From the NCBI RefSeq assembly GCF_900104175.1, contig NZ_FNIX01000001.1, forward strand, positions 881,975 to 945,974: a stretch of 64,000 bases of DNA, written 5' to 3'. The stretch comes from Lentzea jiangxiensis (GTDB lineage Bacteria; Actinomycetota; Actinomycetes; Mycobacteriales; Pseudonocardiaceae). A program made the position numbers and the translations under genes. Below, piece after piece: positions 53,957-61,419 of this stretch. Under the pieces are notes generated by a model. That model did no database searches. It saw only the letters and a list, made by a program, of their open reading frames with translations, and was not told where the DNA came from. Numbering within the stretch: position 1 is the stretch's first letter; every line of letters starts with the position of its first letter.

Positions 53957-55618
53957 ATGCACAAGCTCGGGGCTCACGAAGTACCGCTTCGCAAGGTGTT
54001 CAGCAGCGACTACGACTTCTGGATCCCTGACTACCAACGGCCGTACGCCTGGGAGGTCGAGCAGGCCGGGCAGTTGCTCGACGACCTCGTCGAAGCCGTT
54101 GAGCGGGACGACGACGAGCCGTACTTCCTCGGCTCGATGGTCCTCGTGAAGAACGACGGCGCGGCAGACTCCGAGGTGATCGACGGCCAACAACGGCTCA
54201 CGACCCTCACGATCCTGCTCGCGATCGTGCGCGACCTCGCCGAGCCGGGAGGCATCCGCGACTCGCTCGGTAAGATGATCATCGAACCGGGTGACGAGCT
54301 GCTCGACCTGGAAGCCAAGCCGCGCCTCGCGTTGAAGAAGCGCGACCAGGCCTTCTTCCGCACCTACGTGCAGACGCCAGGGCGCGTCGAGGAGTTGATC
54401 GCGCTCAACGACACGGCGTTGAAGACCGATGCGCAGAAGTCGATCCGCGACAACGCCAAGGCGCTGCGCGAGGTGCTCGTCCGATGGGACGAGGAGTCCC
54501 GGCGCCGACTGGTCAAGATGATCAGCGCGCGGACGTTCCTCGTGATCGTGACCACGCCGAACCTGACCAGCGCGCACCGCATCTTCAGCGTCATGAACGC
54601 CCGCGGCCTGGACCTCTCACCGGCGGACATCTTCAAGTCGAAGGTCATCGGCCTGCTCGACGACGAGTACGCGACGAAGTGGGACGAGGCCGAGGTCATG
54701 CTCGGTCGCAGCGACTTCGCCGACCTGTTCCTGTACATCCGCATGATCTTCGCCAAGGAACGTGCCAAGCAGGACCTTATGACCGAGTTCCCGAAGCAGG
54801 TGCTGGACCAGTACCTCCCGGGACGGGCGGCGGAGTTCGTCGACGACGTCCTGGTGCCCTACGCGGAGGCCTACGAGCAGATCCGCGACTTCGGTTACGA
54901 GGCGTCCGCCAAGGCGGAGCGGGTCAACTCGTGGTTCCGCAGGCTCTCCCAGATCGACAACAGCGACTGGCTGCCACCCGCCCTGTGGGCCATGCGCCAC
55001 CACGGCGACGACCCGGTCTGGCTGGACGGCTTCCTCCGCAAGCTGGAGCGGCTCGCGGCCAGCATGTTCATCCGCCGCGTCTACACGACGCCAAGAGTGG
55101 TCAGGTACTCCAACCTGCTGCGGGAGCTCGCCGCCGGGCACGGGCTGGACTCACCGGCCTTCGACCTCGACGCGGACGAACGGGCCGAGACCGTGCGGCA
55201 GCTCGACGGCCCGCTCTACCTGGTGCAGAAGACGAGGAAGTACGTGCTGCTCAGGCTCGACGAGGTGCTCGCGGGCAGTTCCGGCGTCACGCACGACTTC
55301 TCGATCATCACCGTGGAGCACGTCCTGCCGCAGAACCCGAAAGCGGACTCGGCGTGGCTGGACGCCTTCACCGCGCAGGCGCGCGGCACGTGGACGCATC
55401 GGCTCGCGAACCTGGTCCTGCTCAACCGGACGAAGAACTCCCAGGCCCAGAACTACGACTTCGAGACCAAGAAGCACAAGTACTTCCTGAGCCGCTCCGG
55501 TGTGTCGGCGTTTCCGCTCACCAGCCAGGTGCTGGCGCAGTCCGAGTGGACCCCGGCGCTCCTCGAGACCAGGCAGAAGGAGCTGCTGCGCACGCTGGCG
55601 GAGGAGTGGGAGCTGTGA
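53957..55618 (+). CDS. DUF262/DUF1524 GmrSD-like type IV restriction enzyme
   Basis: 553 aa. DGQQRLTT at 76-83 is the DUF262 (GmrS) nucleotide-hydrolysis motif, and the C-terminal EHVLPQ (E454, H455) with NLVLLNRTKNSQAQN near 485-500 is the DUF1524 HNH-type nuclease (GmrD). Both halves are fused in one chain. Such enzymes cut glucosylated or otherwise modified phage DNA; related fusions include BrxU and SspE. ATG 53957 (MHKLGAHEVPL) with GAGG upstream. A defence gene inserted in a core region. Confidence 0.85.
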   Translation: MHKLGAHEVPLRKVFSSDYDFWIPDYQRPYAWEVEQAGQLLDDLVEAVERDDDEPYFLGSMVLVKNDGAADSEVIDGQQRLTTLTILLAIVRDLAEPGGIRDSLGKMIIEPGDELLDLEAKPRLALKKRDQAFFRTYVQTPGRVEELIALNDTALKTDAQKSIRDNAKALREVLVRWDEESRRRLVKMISARTFLVIVTTPNLTSAHRIFSVMNARGLDLSPADIFKSKVIGLLDDEYATKWDEAEVMLGRSDFADLFLYIRMIFAKERAKQDLMTEFPKQVLDQYLPGRAAEFVDDVLVPYAEAYEQIRDFGYEASAKAERVNSWFRRLSQIDNSDWLPPALWAMRHHGDDPVWLDGFLRKLERLAASMFIRRVYTTPRVVRYSNLLRELAAGHGLDSPAFDLDADERAETVRQLDGPLYLVQKTRKYVLLRLDEVLAGSSGVTHDFSIITVEHVLPQNPKADSAWLDAFTAQARGTWTHRLANLVLLNRTKNSQAQNYDFETKKHKYFLSRSGVSAFPLTSQVLAQSEWTPALLETRQKELLRTLAEEWEL

Positions 55619-55741
55619 TCACCGCTTGCGCTTGAGCGCCACCACGACCACCGCCGCCACCGCGATCAGCCCGGCCACCCCGAGGGCCAGGTCACCGATC
55701 GCGAGGCCATCGGCTTGGGCGAGCACCACGTCCGGTCGCAC
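55619..55741 (-). CDS. Single-helix small membrane protein, 40 aa
   Basis: GTG 55741 to TGA 55619, too short for routine calling. It begins MRPDVVLAQADGLAIGD, has a transmembrane helix (about 16-35, Ala/Val/Leu only) and ends LKRKR. GTTAAGTTGGGGAC precedes it, consistent with a -10-like TTAAGT and a near-leaderless start. It lies directly after the DUF262 stop in convergent orientation. Possibly a small toxin- or transporter-associated peptide; function unknown. Confidence 0.5.
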   Translation of the reverse strand: MRPDVVLAQADGLAIGDLALGVAGLIAVAAVVVVALKRKR

Positions 55742-55801
55742 GTCCCCAACTTAACCCTTGGACCACCGCGGCGCCGAGCGTTGTGTGGGACCGTGTGAGG
55801 T

Positions 55802-56485
55802 GTGCTGCAAGCCTGTCTGAACGGCTCCCGCGCGGCCGAGGAGCACCCGGCCCTGCCGTTGTCCCCCGAGAGGCTCGCGGAGGACGCGGCCGACGCCGCC
55901 GCGCTCGGCGCCACGTCGGTGCACGTCCACCCGCGTGACGTGATCGGCGGGCTCACGCTCGTCGGGTCCGAGGTGGCCACGACCGTCGCCACGGTGCGGG
56001 CGGCCGCGCCGCAGGTCGAGATCAGCGTGTCGACGAACGTGCCCGGCGACCGGGCCGCGCTGGTCGGCAGCTGGGCTCCGCTGGCGGCGGGGCGGCCGGA
56101 CGTCGCGCGCGTGCACGTCGACGAACCCGGCTGGCGGGAGCTGGCCGGCGCGCTGCACCGGGTCGGCGTCGGTGTCGAGCTCGTCGTCGCGGAGCCGGCC
56201 GAGCTGGGCGAGCTGCCGCCGGGCACCCGGAGGGTCGCCGTCGTGGCGACCCGCGAGTCGGCGGAGGGCCTGCTGCGCGTGGTCGAACCGCTGGGGCTGC
56301 CGATCGTGCTGCACGGCACGGACGCGGACGCCTGGCCCGTCCTCGTCTACGCGGCGCGGCTCGAACACCACGTGCGCATGGGCCTGGAGGACACGCTCAC
56401 CATGCCCGACGGGCGCCGGGCGAGGAACAACGCCGAGCTGGTCGCGATGGCCCGCCGCAACCAGCGGTCGAAGGCCCCTCGCTAG
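55802..56485 (+). CDS. BKACE-type (3-keto-5-aminohexanoate cleavage) family protein
   Basis: 227 aa, shorter than the ~280 aa standard. LQACLNGSRAAEEHPALPLSPERLAEDA and SVHVHPRD (about 40-47, His-x-His zinc ligands) are family marks. BKACE enzymes condense beta-keto acids with acetyl-CoA; specificity cannot be read here. GTG 55802. The end shares CTAG with the convergent ACT gene. Confidence 0.82.
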   Translation: MLQACLNGSRAAEEHPALPLSPERLAEDAADAAALGATSVHVHPRDVIGGLTLVGSEVATTVATVRAAAPQVEISVSTNVPGDRAALVGSWAPLAAGRPDVARVHVDEPGWRELAGALHRVGVGVELVVAEPAELGELPPGTRRVAVVATRESAEGLLRVVEPLGLPIVLHGTDADAWPVLVYAARLEHHVRMGLEDTLTMPDGRRARNNAELVAMARRNQRSKAPR

Positions 56486-57150
56486 TCCGGGAGCACGACG
56501 GCGACGATGCCGGCGAGGTGCGCCAGCCTCGCCACCTCGGCCGCGCGGAACATCGGGCCGCCGGGACGGCCGACGACGAGCACGCGGTCCGGCTTGCCGA
56601 GCGGCGTGGCGGCGAGTTCGGTGCCCAGCTCGCGCCAGGTCTCCGGCACCCACTCCTCCTCGCCGTCGAGCACGGTCGCGCGCTCCAGCGGGAACCACGG
56701 CACGTCCGCCATCCGGGTCTCCGGCGCGGCCGACGACGCCGTCAGGCGGTTGATGCCGGTGCCCTCGGGACCGACGACGACGGCCCAGCCGGCGCGGATG
56801 ATCTTCGGGACGCCCTCGGTGAAGACCTCGAGGCCCTTCTTCGGCTCCTCGGCGATCTCCTCGACCAGCTCCAGCTCGCGATGGGTGTCGAGGATGCCCG
56901 CGTAGGGGCGGACGGCGTCGACCTCGACGCCCTCGACCGACTCGGCGGCGGTGATCAGGGTGTCGGGCAGGCGGCCGGAGGGGAGCTCGACGACGAGGTC
57001 GTCGATGGCGAGGCCGGAACCGCGCTCCACCACGTCCACGCTGAGTATGTCCGCCCCGATCTCGCCCAAAGCCGAAGCGACCGCGCCTAGGGTGCCGGGA
57101 CGGTCCGGGAGCTGGACCCGGATCAGGAACGACAAGGTGAACGCCTCCAT
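56482..57150 (-). CDS. ACT-domain amino-acid-binding protein (Rv3013-like)
   Basis: 222 aa. The N-terminal ACT fold (IRVQLPDRPGTLGAVASALGEIGADI, about 10-35, given as two pieces: IRVQLPDRPGTLG and ALGEIGADI) is followed by a second alpha/beta domain with VVVGPEGTGINRLTASS. ACT modules bind amino acids to regulate partners; this conserved actinobacterial gene lies next to gatC, as in mycobacteria (Rv3013). Transcribed divergently from gatCAB, with 215 bp between. I see no tRNA or other gene in that interval. Confidence 0.85.
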   Translation of the reverse strand: MEAFTLSFLIRVQLPDRPGTLGAVASALGEIGADILSVDVVERGSGLAIDDLVVELPSGRLPDTLITAAESVEGVEVDAVRPYAGILDTHRELELVEEIAEEPKKGLEVFTEGVPKIIRAGWAVVVGPEGTGINRLTASSAAPETRMADVPWFPLERATVLDGEEEWVPETWRELGTELAATPLGKPDRVLVVGRPGGPMFRAAEVARLAHLAGIVAVVLPD

Positions 57151-57365
57151 AGCTCGTGCGAGAGACCCCGCGTCTCGCGCCGTTGCCGGTCGGTGATTCT
57201 CGCAGACGCATCGTCAACGCAGGACCTGCTGTCCGCGTTGCGGAACGGTTAAGTTGACGTGCCAGTCAGCTCCAGAGGCGGTAACCGGTTCGAAGGCACT
57301 CCTGACCAGCCCATAGACTCACGGGGTTCCCGATTCGAATCCCGACCCTACGGGGGTTGACAGGA

Positions 57366-57665
57366 GTGCCCAGCATCTCCCGCGACGAGGTCGCGCACCT
57401 GGCGAAGCTCGCCAGGCTGGCCGTCACCGAGGACGAGCTCGACTTGTTCGCCGGCCAGCTCGACGTGATCCTCCAGTCGGTGGCGTCCGTCGGCGACATC
57501 GCCACGGCCGACATCCCGCCGACGTCGCACGCCGTTCCGCTGACCAACGTCTTCCGCGAGGACGTGGTCCGTCCGAGCCTCGGTCAGCAGCAGGCGCTCT
57601 CCGGCGCTCCTGAGGCCGAGGACGGCCGGTTCCGCGTGCCCCGCATCCTGGGTGAGGAAGCATGA
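57366..57665 (+). CDS. gatC: Asp/Glu-tRNA amidotransferase subunit GatC
   Basis: 99 aa, the same length as mycobacterial Gat[16 protein letters not shown] opens the protein; [10 protein letters not shown] and [11 protein letters not shown] close it. It clamps GatA to GatB in the amidotransferase that makes Gln-tRNA(Gln) and Asn-tRNA(Asn) by transamidation. GTG 57366 is preferred over TTG 57357. ATGA overlap with gatA. Confidence 0.93.
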   Translation: MPSISRDEVAHLAKLARLAVTEDELDLFAGQLDVILQSVASVGDIATADIPPTSHAVPLTNVFREDVVRPSLGQQQALSGAPEAEDGRFRVPRILGEEA

Positions 57666-59146
57666 CCAACGACCTGGTCCACGCCACCGCGGCCGAGCTC
57701 GCCGCGAAGATCCACAGCGGTGAGGTCTCGTCCGTCGAGGTCACGCAGGCCCACCTGGACCGCATCGCCGAGACCGACGGGAAGGTCCACGCCTTCCTGC
57801 ACGTCGACACCGAGGGCGCTCTCGCGCAGGCCCGCAGGGTCGACGAGGACGTCAAGGCCGGCAAGGCGGTCTCGCCGCTCGCCGGCGTGCCGCTGGCCCT
57901 CAAGGACGTCATGACCACCGAGGGCGTGCCGACCACCGTCGGCTCCAAGATCCTCGAAGGCTGGCTGCCGCCCTACGACGCCACGGTGACGCGCAAACTG
58001 AAGGAAGCCGGCGTCGTCATCCTCGGCAAGACGAACATGGACGAGTTCGCCATGGGCTCGTCGACCGAGAACTCGGCGTACGGCCCCACGCACAACCCGT
58101 GGGACCTCGACCGCATCCCCGGCGGCTCCGGCGGTGGCTCGTCCGCCGCGCTGGCCGCGCTGCAGGCCCCGCTCGCGATCGGCACCGACACCGGTGGCTC
58201 GATCCGCCAGCCCGGCGCCGTCACCGGCACCGTCGGCGTGAAGCCCACCTACGGCGGCGTTTCGCGTTACGGCCTCGTCGCGTTCTCCAGCTCTTTGGAC
58301 CAGGCCGGTCCGTGTGCGCGCACGGTGCTCGACGCCGCGCTGCTGCACGAGGTCATCGCGGGCTACGACGAGATGGACTCCACGTCCATCAACGCGCCCG
58401 TGCCGCCGGTCGTCGCCGCCGCCCGCGAGGGCCTGAGCGGCGACCTGTCCGGTCTGCGCATCGGCGTCGTCACGCAGTTCAGCGGCGAGGGCTACCAGCA
58501 GGGCGTGCTGCGCAGCTTCGAGGCCGCCGTGTCGCAGCTCAAGGAGCTCGGCGCGGAGATCGCGGACGTGTCGTGCCCGAGCTTCGACCACGCGCTGCCC
58601 GCCTACTACCTCATCGCGCCGAGCGAGTGCTCGTCGAACCTCGCCCGGTTCGACGCCATGCGCTACGGCCTGCGCGTCGGCGACGACGGCACGCGCAGCA
58701 CCGAGGAGGTCATGTCGCTGACCCGCGAGGCCGGCTTCGGCCCGGAGGTCAAGCGCCGCATCATGATCGGCACGTACGCGCTGTCGTCCGGTTACTACGA
58801 CGCGTACTACGGCTCGGCGCAGAAGGTCCGCACGCTCATCACGCAGGACTTCGCGAAGGCGTTCGAGAAGTTCGACGTGCTCATCTCCCCGACGACGCCG
58901 ACCACGGCGTTCAAGATCGGTGAGCGCGCGGACGACCCGATGGCCATGTACAAGGCCGACCTCTGCACCATCCCCGCGAACCTCGCGGGCACGCCGGCCA
59001 TGAGCGTGCCGAGCGGTCTGTCCGACGAGGACGGTCTGCCGGTCGGCCTGCAGATCATGGCGCCGGCCCTGCAGGACCACCGCATGTACCGAGTCGCTGC
59101 CGCCTACGAGGCCGCGCGTGGCGCGTTTGGAGGCCCGTCGCTGTGA
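57662..59146 (+). CDS. gatA: Asp/Glu-tRNA amidotransferase subunit GatA
   Basis: 494 aa amidase. The Ser-cisSer-Lys triad is K81 (LKDVMTT), S156 ([10 protein letters not shown]) and S180 ([10 protein letters not shown]), as in GatA structures. It releases ammonia from glutamine for the GatB active site. ATG 57662 overlaps gatC; the stop overlaps the following small gene as GTGA. Confidence 0.96.
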   Translation: MTNDLVHATAAELAAKIHSGEVSSVEVTQAHLDRIAETDGKVHAFLHVDTEGALAQARRVDEDVKAGKAVSPLAGVPLALKDVMTTEGVPTTVGSKILEGWLPPYDATVTRKLKEAGVVILGKTNMDEFAMGSSTENSAYGPTHNPWDLDRIPGGSGGGSSAALAALQAPLAIGTDTGGSIRQPGAVTGTVGVKPTYGGVSRYGLVAFSSSLDQAGPCARTVLDAALLHEVIAGYDEMDSTSINAPVPPVVAAAREGLSGDLSGLRIGVVTQFSGEGYQQGVLRSFEAAVSQLKELGAEIADVSCPSFDHALPAYYLIAPSECSSNLARFDAMRYGLRVGDDGTRSTEEVMSLTREAGFGPEVKRRIMIGTYALSSGYYDAYYGSAQKVRTLITQDFAKAFEKFDVLISPTTPTTAFKIGERADDPMAMYKADLCTIPANLAGTPAMSVPSGLSDEDGLPVGLQIMAPALQDHRMYRVAAAYEAARGAFGGPSL

Positions 59147-59340
59147 ACATCAAGAAGGCAAGGGGCCTGCTGGGCCTGGCCGGCGCCGTCGCCGGCGCGG
59201 TGGGAGCGTTCTCCGGCTTCCGCAACGCCCGTGCGAAGAACGACAAGCTGATGCTGGCGAACGCGGTCGCCAGCATCGTCGTGGCGGTCACCGGTGCGGC
59301 GCTCGCGGCGCGCGCCCTGCGGAAGGACGAGTTGGCATGA
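59143..59340 (+). CDS. Small two-helix membrane protein within gatCAB
   Basis: 65 aa with two hydrophobic helices (about 8-25 and 38-57) around a charged loop (RNARAKNDK). Its GTG overlaps the gatA stop and its TGA overlaps the gatB ATG, so it is translated as part of the operon. GatB and GatA are soluble, so a membrane partner is unexpected. No family recognised. In M. tuberculosis pfkA occupies this place. Confidence 0.7.
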   Translation: MNIKKARGLLGLAGAVAGAVGAFSGFRNARAKNDKLMLANAVASIVVAVTGAALAARALRKDELA

Positions 59341-60839
59341 CCGCTCTGGTCGAACTGATGGACTACGACGAGGTCATCGAGAAGTACGACCCCGTCCTGG
59401 GCCTGGAAGTGCACGTCGAGCTGCACACCAACACGAAGATGTTCTGCGGCTGCGCCAACGCCTTCGGCGGCGAGCCGAACACGAACACCTGCCCGACGTG
59501 CCTGGGTCTCCCCGGCTCGCTGCCGGTGGTCAACGGCAAGGCCGTCGAGTCCGCGATCCGCATCGGCCTCGCGCTGAACTGCGAGATCGCCGAGTGGTGC
59601 CGGTTCGCGCGGAAGAACTACTTCTACCCGGACATGCCGAAGAACTTCCAGACGTCGCAGTACGACGAGCCGATCGCCTTCAACGGCTGGCTCGACGTGA
59701 CGCTGGACGACGGCGAGGTCATCCGCGTCGAGATCGAGCGCGCGCACATGGAGGAGGACACGGGCAAGTCGCTGCACGTCGGCGGCGCGACCGGTCGAAT
59801 CCACGGCGCCGAGCACTCGCTGCTCGACTACAACCGCGCCGGCGTGCCGCTGATCGAGATCGTCACGAAGATGATCCCGGGCACCAAGGAACGCGCCCCC
59901 GAGGTCGCCCGTGCGTACGTCACGGCGCTGCGCGACCTGCTCAAGGCGCTCGACGTGTCCGACGTCCGCATGGACCAGGGCTCGCTGCGCTGCGACGCGA
60001 ACGTGTCCCTGTCGCCGAAGACCACCGGCGCCCTGGGCACCCGCACCGAGACCAAGAACGTCAACTCGCTGCGCAGCGTCGAGCGCGCCGTCCGCTTCGA
60101 GATGACGCGCCAGGCCGCGGTGCTCTCCTCCGGCGGCGAGGTGACCCAGGAGACCCGTCACTTCGACGAGTCGTCGGGCAGCACCTCCCCGGGCCGCAAG
60201 AAGGAGACCGCGGAGGACTACCGCTACTTCCCGGAGCCCGACCTGGTCCCGATCGCGCCGTCGCGCGAGTGGGTCGAGGAGCTGCGCGGCACGCTGCCCG
60301 AGCTCCCCTGGGAGCGCCGCGCGCGCATCAAGGAGGAGTGGAAGCTCACCGACGAGGTGCTGCGCGACCTGGTCAACGCGGGCGCCCTGGACCTCATCAT
60401 CGCCACCGTCGAGGCGGGCGCGAAGCCGGACGAGGCCCGCCCCTGGTGGGTGTCCTACCTCGCGCAGCAGGCGAACAGCCGCGGTGTCGAGCTGTCCGAC
60501 CTGCCCATCACCCCGGCTCAGGTGGCACGGGTGATCGAGCTGGTCAACACGGGCGCGCTGACCAACAAGCTCGCCCGCGAGGCCGTCAACGGCGTCCTGG
60601 AGGGCGAAGGCTCCCCGGACGAGGTCGTCGAGAAGCGCGGCCTCAAGGTCGTCTCGGACGACTCGGCGCTCGAAAAGGCCGTCGACGAGGCCCTCGCCGC
60701 CCAGCCGGACGTGGCCCAGAAGATCCGCGACGGCAAGGTCCAGGCGGCCGGCGCCATCGTCGGAGCGGTCATGAAGGCGACCAGGGGACAGGCCGACGCG
60801 GCCCGAGTTCGCGAGATCGTGCTCGCTCGCTGCTCCTAG
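59337..60839 (+). CDS. gatB: Asp/Glu-tRNA amidotransferase subunit GatB
   Basis: 500 aa. [20 protein letters not shown] and the [13 protein letters not shown] segment (zinc-type cysteines) open the kinase-like domain; the [12 protein letters not shown] motif near 288-300 and the C-terminal YqeY tail (~355-500) are present. It phosphorylates and amidates the mischarged tRNA. ATG 59337 overlaps the preceding stop. Operon end marked by a hairpin. Confidence 0.96.
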   Translation: MTALVELMDYDEVIEKYDPVLGLEVHVELHTNTKMFCGCANAFGGEPNTNTCPTCLGLPGSLPVVNGKAVESAIRIGLALNCEIAEWCRFARKNYFYPDMPKNFQTSQYDEPIAFNGWLDVTLDDGEVIRVEIERAHMEEDTGKSLHVGGATGRIHGAEHSLLDYNRAGVPLIEIVTKMIPGTKERAPEVARAYVTALRDLLKALDVSDVRMDQGSLRCDANVSLSPKTTGALGTRTETKNVNSLRSVERAVRFEMTRQAAVLSSGGEVTQETRHFDESSGSTSPGRKKETAEDYRYFPEPDLVPIAPSREWVEELRGTLPELPWERRARIKEEWKLTDEVLRDLVNAGALDLIIATVEAGAKPDEARPWWVSYLAQQANSRGVELSDLPITPAQVARVIELVNTGALTNKLAREAVNGVLEGEGSPDEVVEKRGLKVVSDDSALEKAVDEALAAQPDVAQKIRDGKVQAAGAIVGAVMKATRGQADAARVREIVLARCS

Positions 60840-60858
60840 ATACACATTCGCCAGAAAA

Positions 60859-60900
60859 ATCACAAAGGGTCACCTGTTCGTGCAGGTGACCCTTTGTGAT
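60859..60900. terminator. Very strong terminator after gatB
   Basis: ATCACAAAGGGTCACCTG (60859-60876) pairs perfectly with CAGGTGACCCTTTGTGAT (60883-60900), an 18-bp stem with a 6-nt loop, followed by CTTAGG. It isolates the TPR-CHAT locus from gatCAB. Confidence 0.9.
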
Positions 60901-61023
60901 CTTAGGCCGTTTGAGTGGCTGTTAGCTAAATGAGACGTATACCTGTAGCCGTGTGTGCCACTCTTTCCGTGCATCCCATCTGGGGGGATGGAATGTAATA
61001 GTCCAAACGAGGGGGGAATCCTC

Positions 61024-61338
61024 ATGACTGTTCAGCGCGAGAACTTCGACGTGGCGGCGACCGAGGTCGTTCAGGAAGCCGAGTCGGTGCTCGAGGGAAC
61101 GCCGGTCGTCGAACCCGTGCCGGCCGAGCCGGTCCCGGTCGAGCCGGCACCGCCTGCGGAGGTGCCGCGGCCCGACAAGAAGGAAGACCCGGAAGTCAAG
61201 CCGATGTGCTGCGGCGGTGGCCCGGGATTCCCCTTGGTGGGGCGGCGGCTGATCTCGGAGGGTGCTGTGGATTCTGGTGGCGATGTCGAGCACGCCCCGG
61301 ACTGCCCGAACCACGTGAGCAACCAGGTCGCGCAGTAA
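61024..61338 (+). CDS. 104-aa Pro-rich, Cys-containing protein upstream of the CHAT protease
   Basis: ATG 61024 follows GGGGGG. The N-terminal ~35 residues are acidic (VVQEAESVLEG), residues ~29-52 are Pro/Val/Glu repeats (PVVEPVPAEPVPVEPAP), then KPMCCGGGPGF near 61-71, a basic VGRRLISEG and a final PDCPNH. No signal peptide. It precedes the TPR-CHAT gene by 81 nt in the same direction and is separated from gatB by a terminator, so the two likely form one locus. The flexible, Cys-marked build would suit a protease substrate. I do not recognise the family. Confidence 0.65.
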   Translation: MTVQRENFDVAATEVVQEAESVLEGTPVVEPVPAEPVPVEPAPPAEVPRPDKKEDPEVKPMCCGGGPGFPLVGRRLISEGAVDSGGDVEHAPDCPNHVSNQVAQ

Positions 61339-61419
61339 CCCAGCGTGTAGTGCCCGTCACCAGGCCTAGTGCCTGGTTGGCGGGCAGCGCCGGTTGACGA
61401 CCTGTGGTGTGATGATCAC

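Noticed and set aside
57286..57355. tRNA-like T-arm (GATTCGAATCCCG) upstream of gatC
   Set aside because: No matching acceptor stem, D-arm or anticodon arm could be folded around it.
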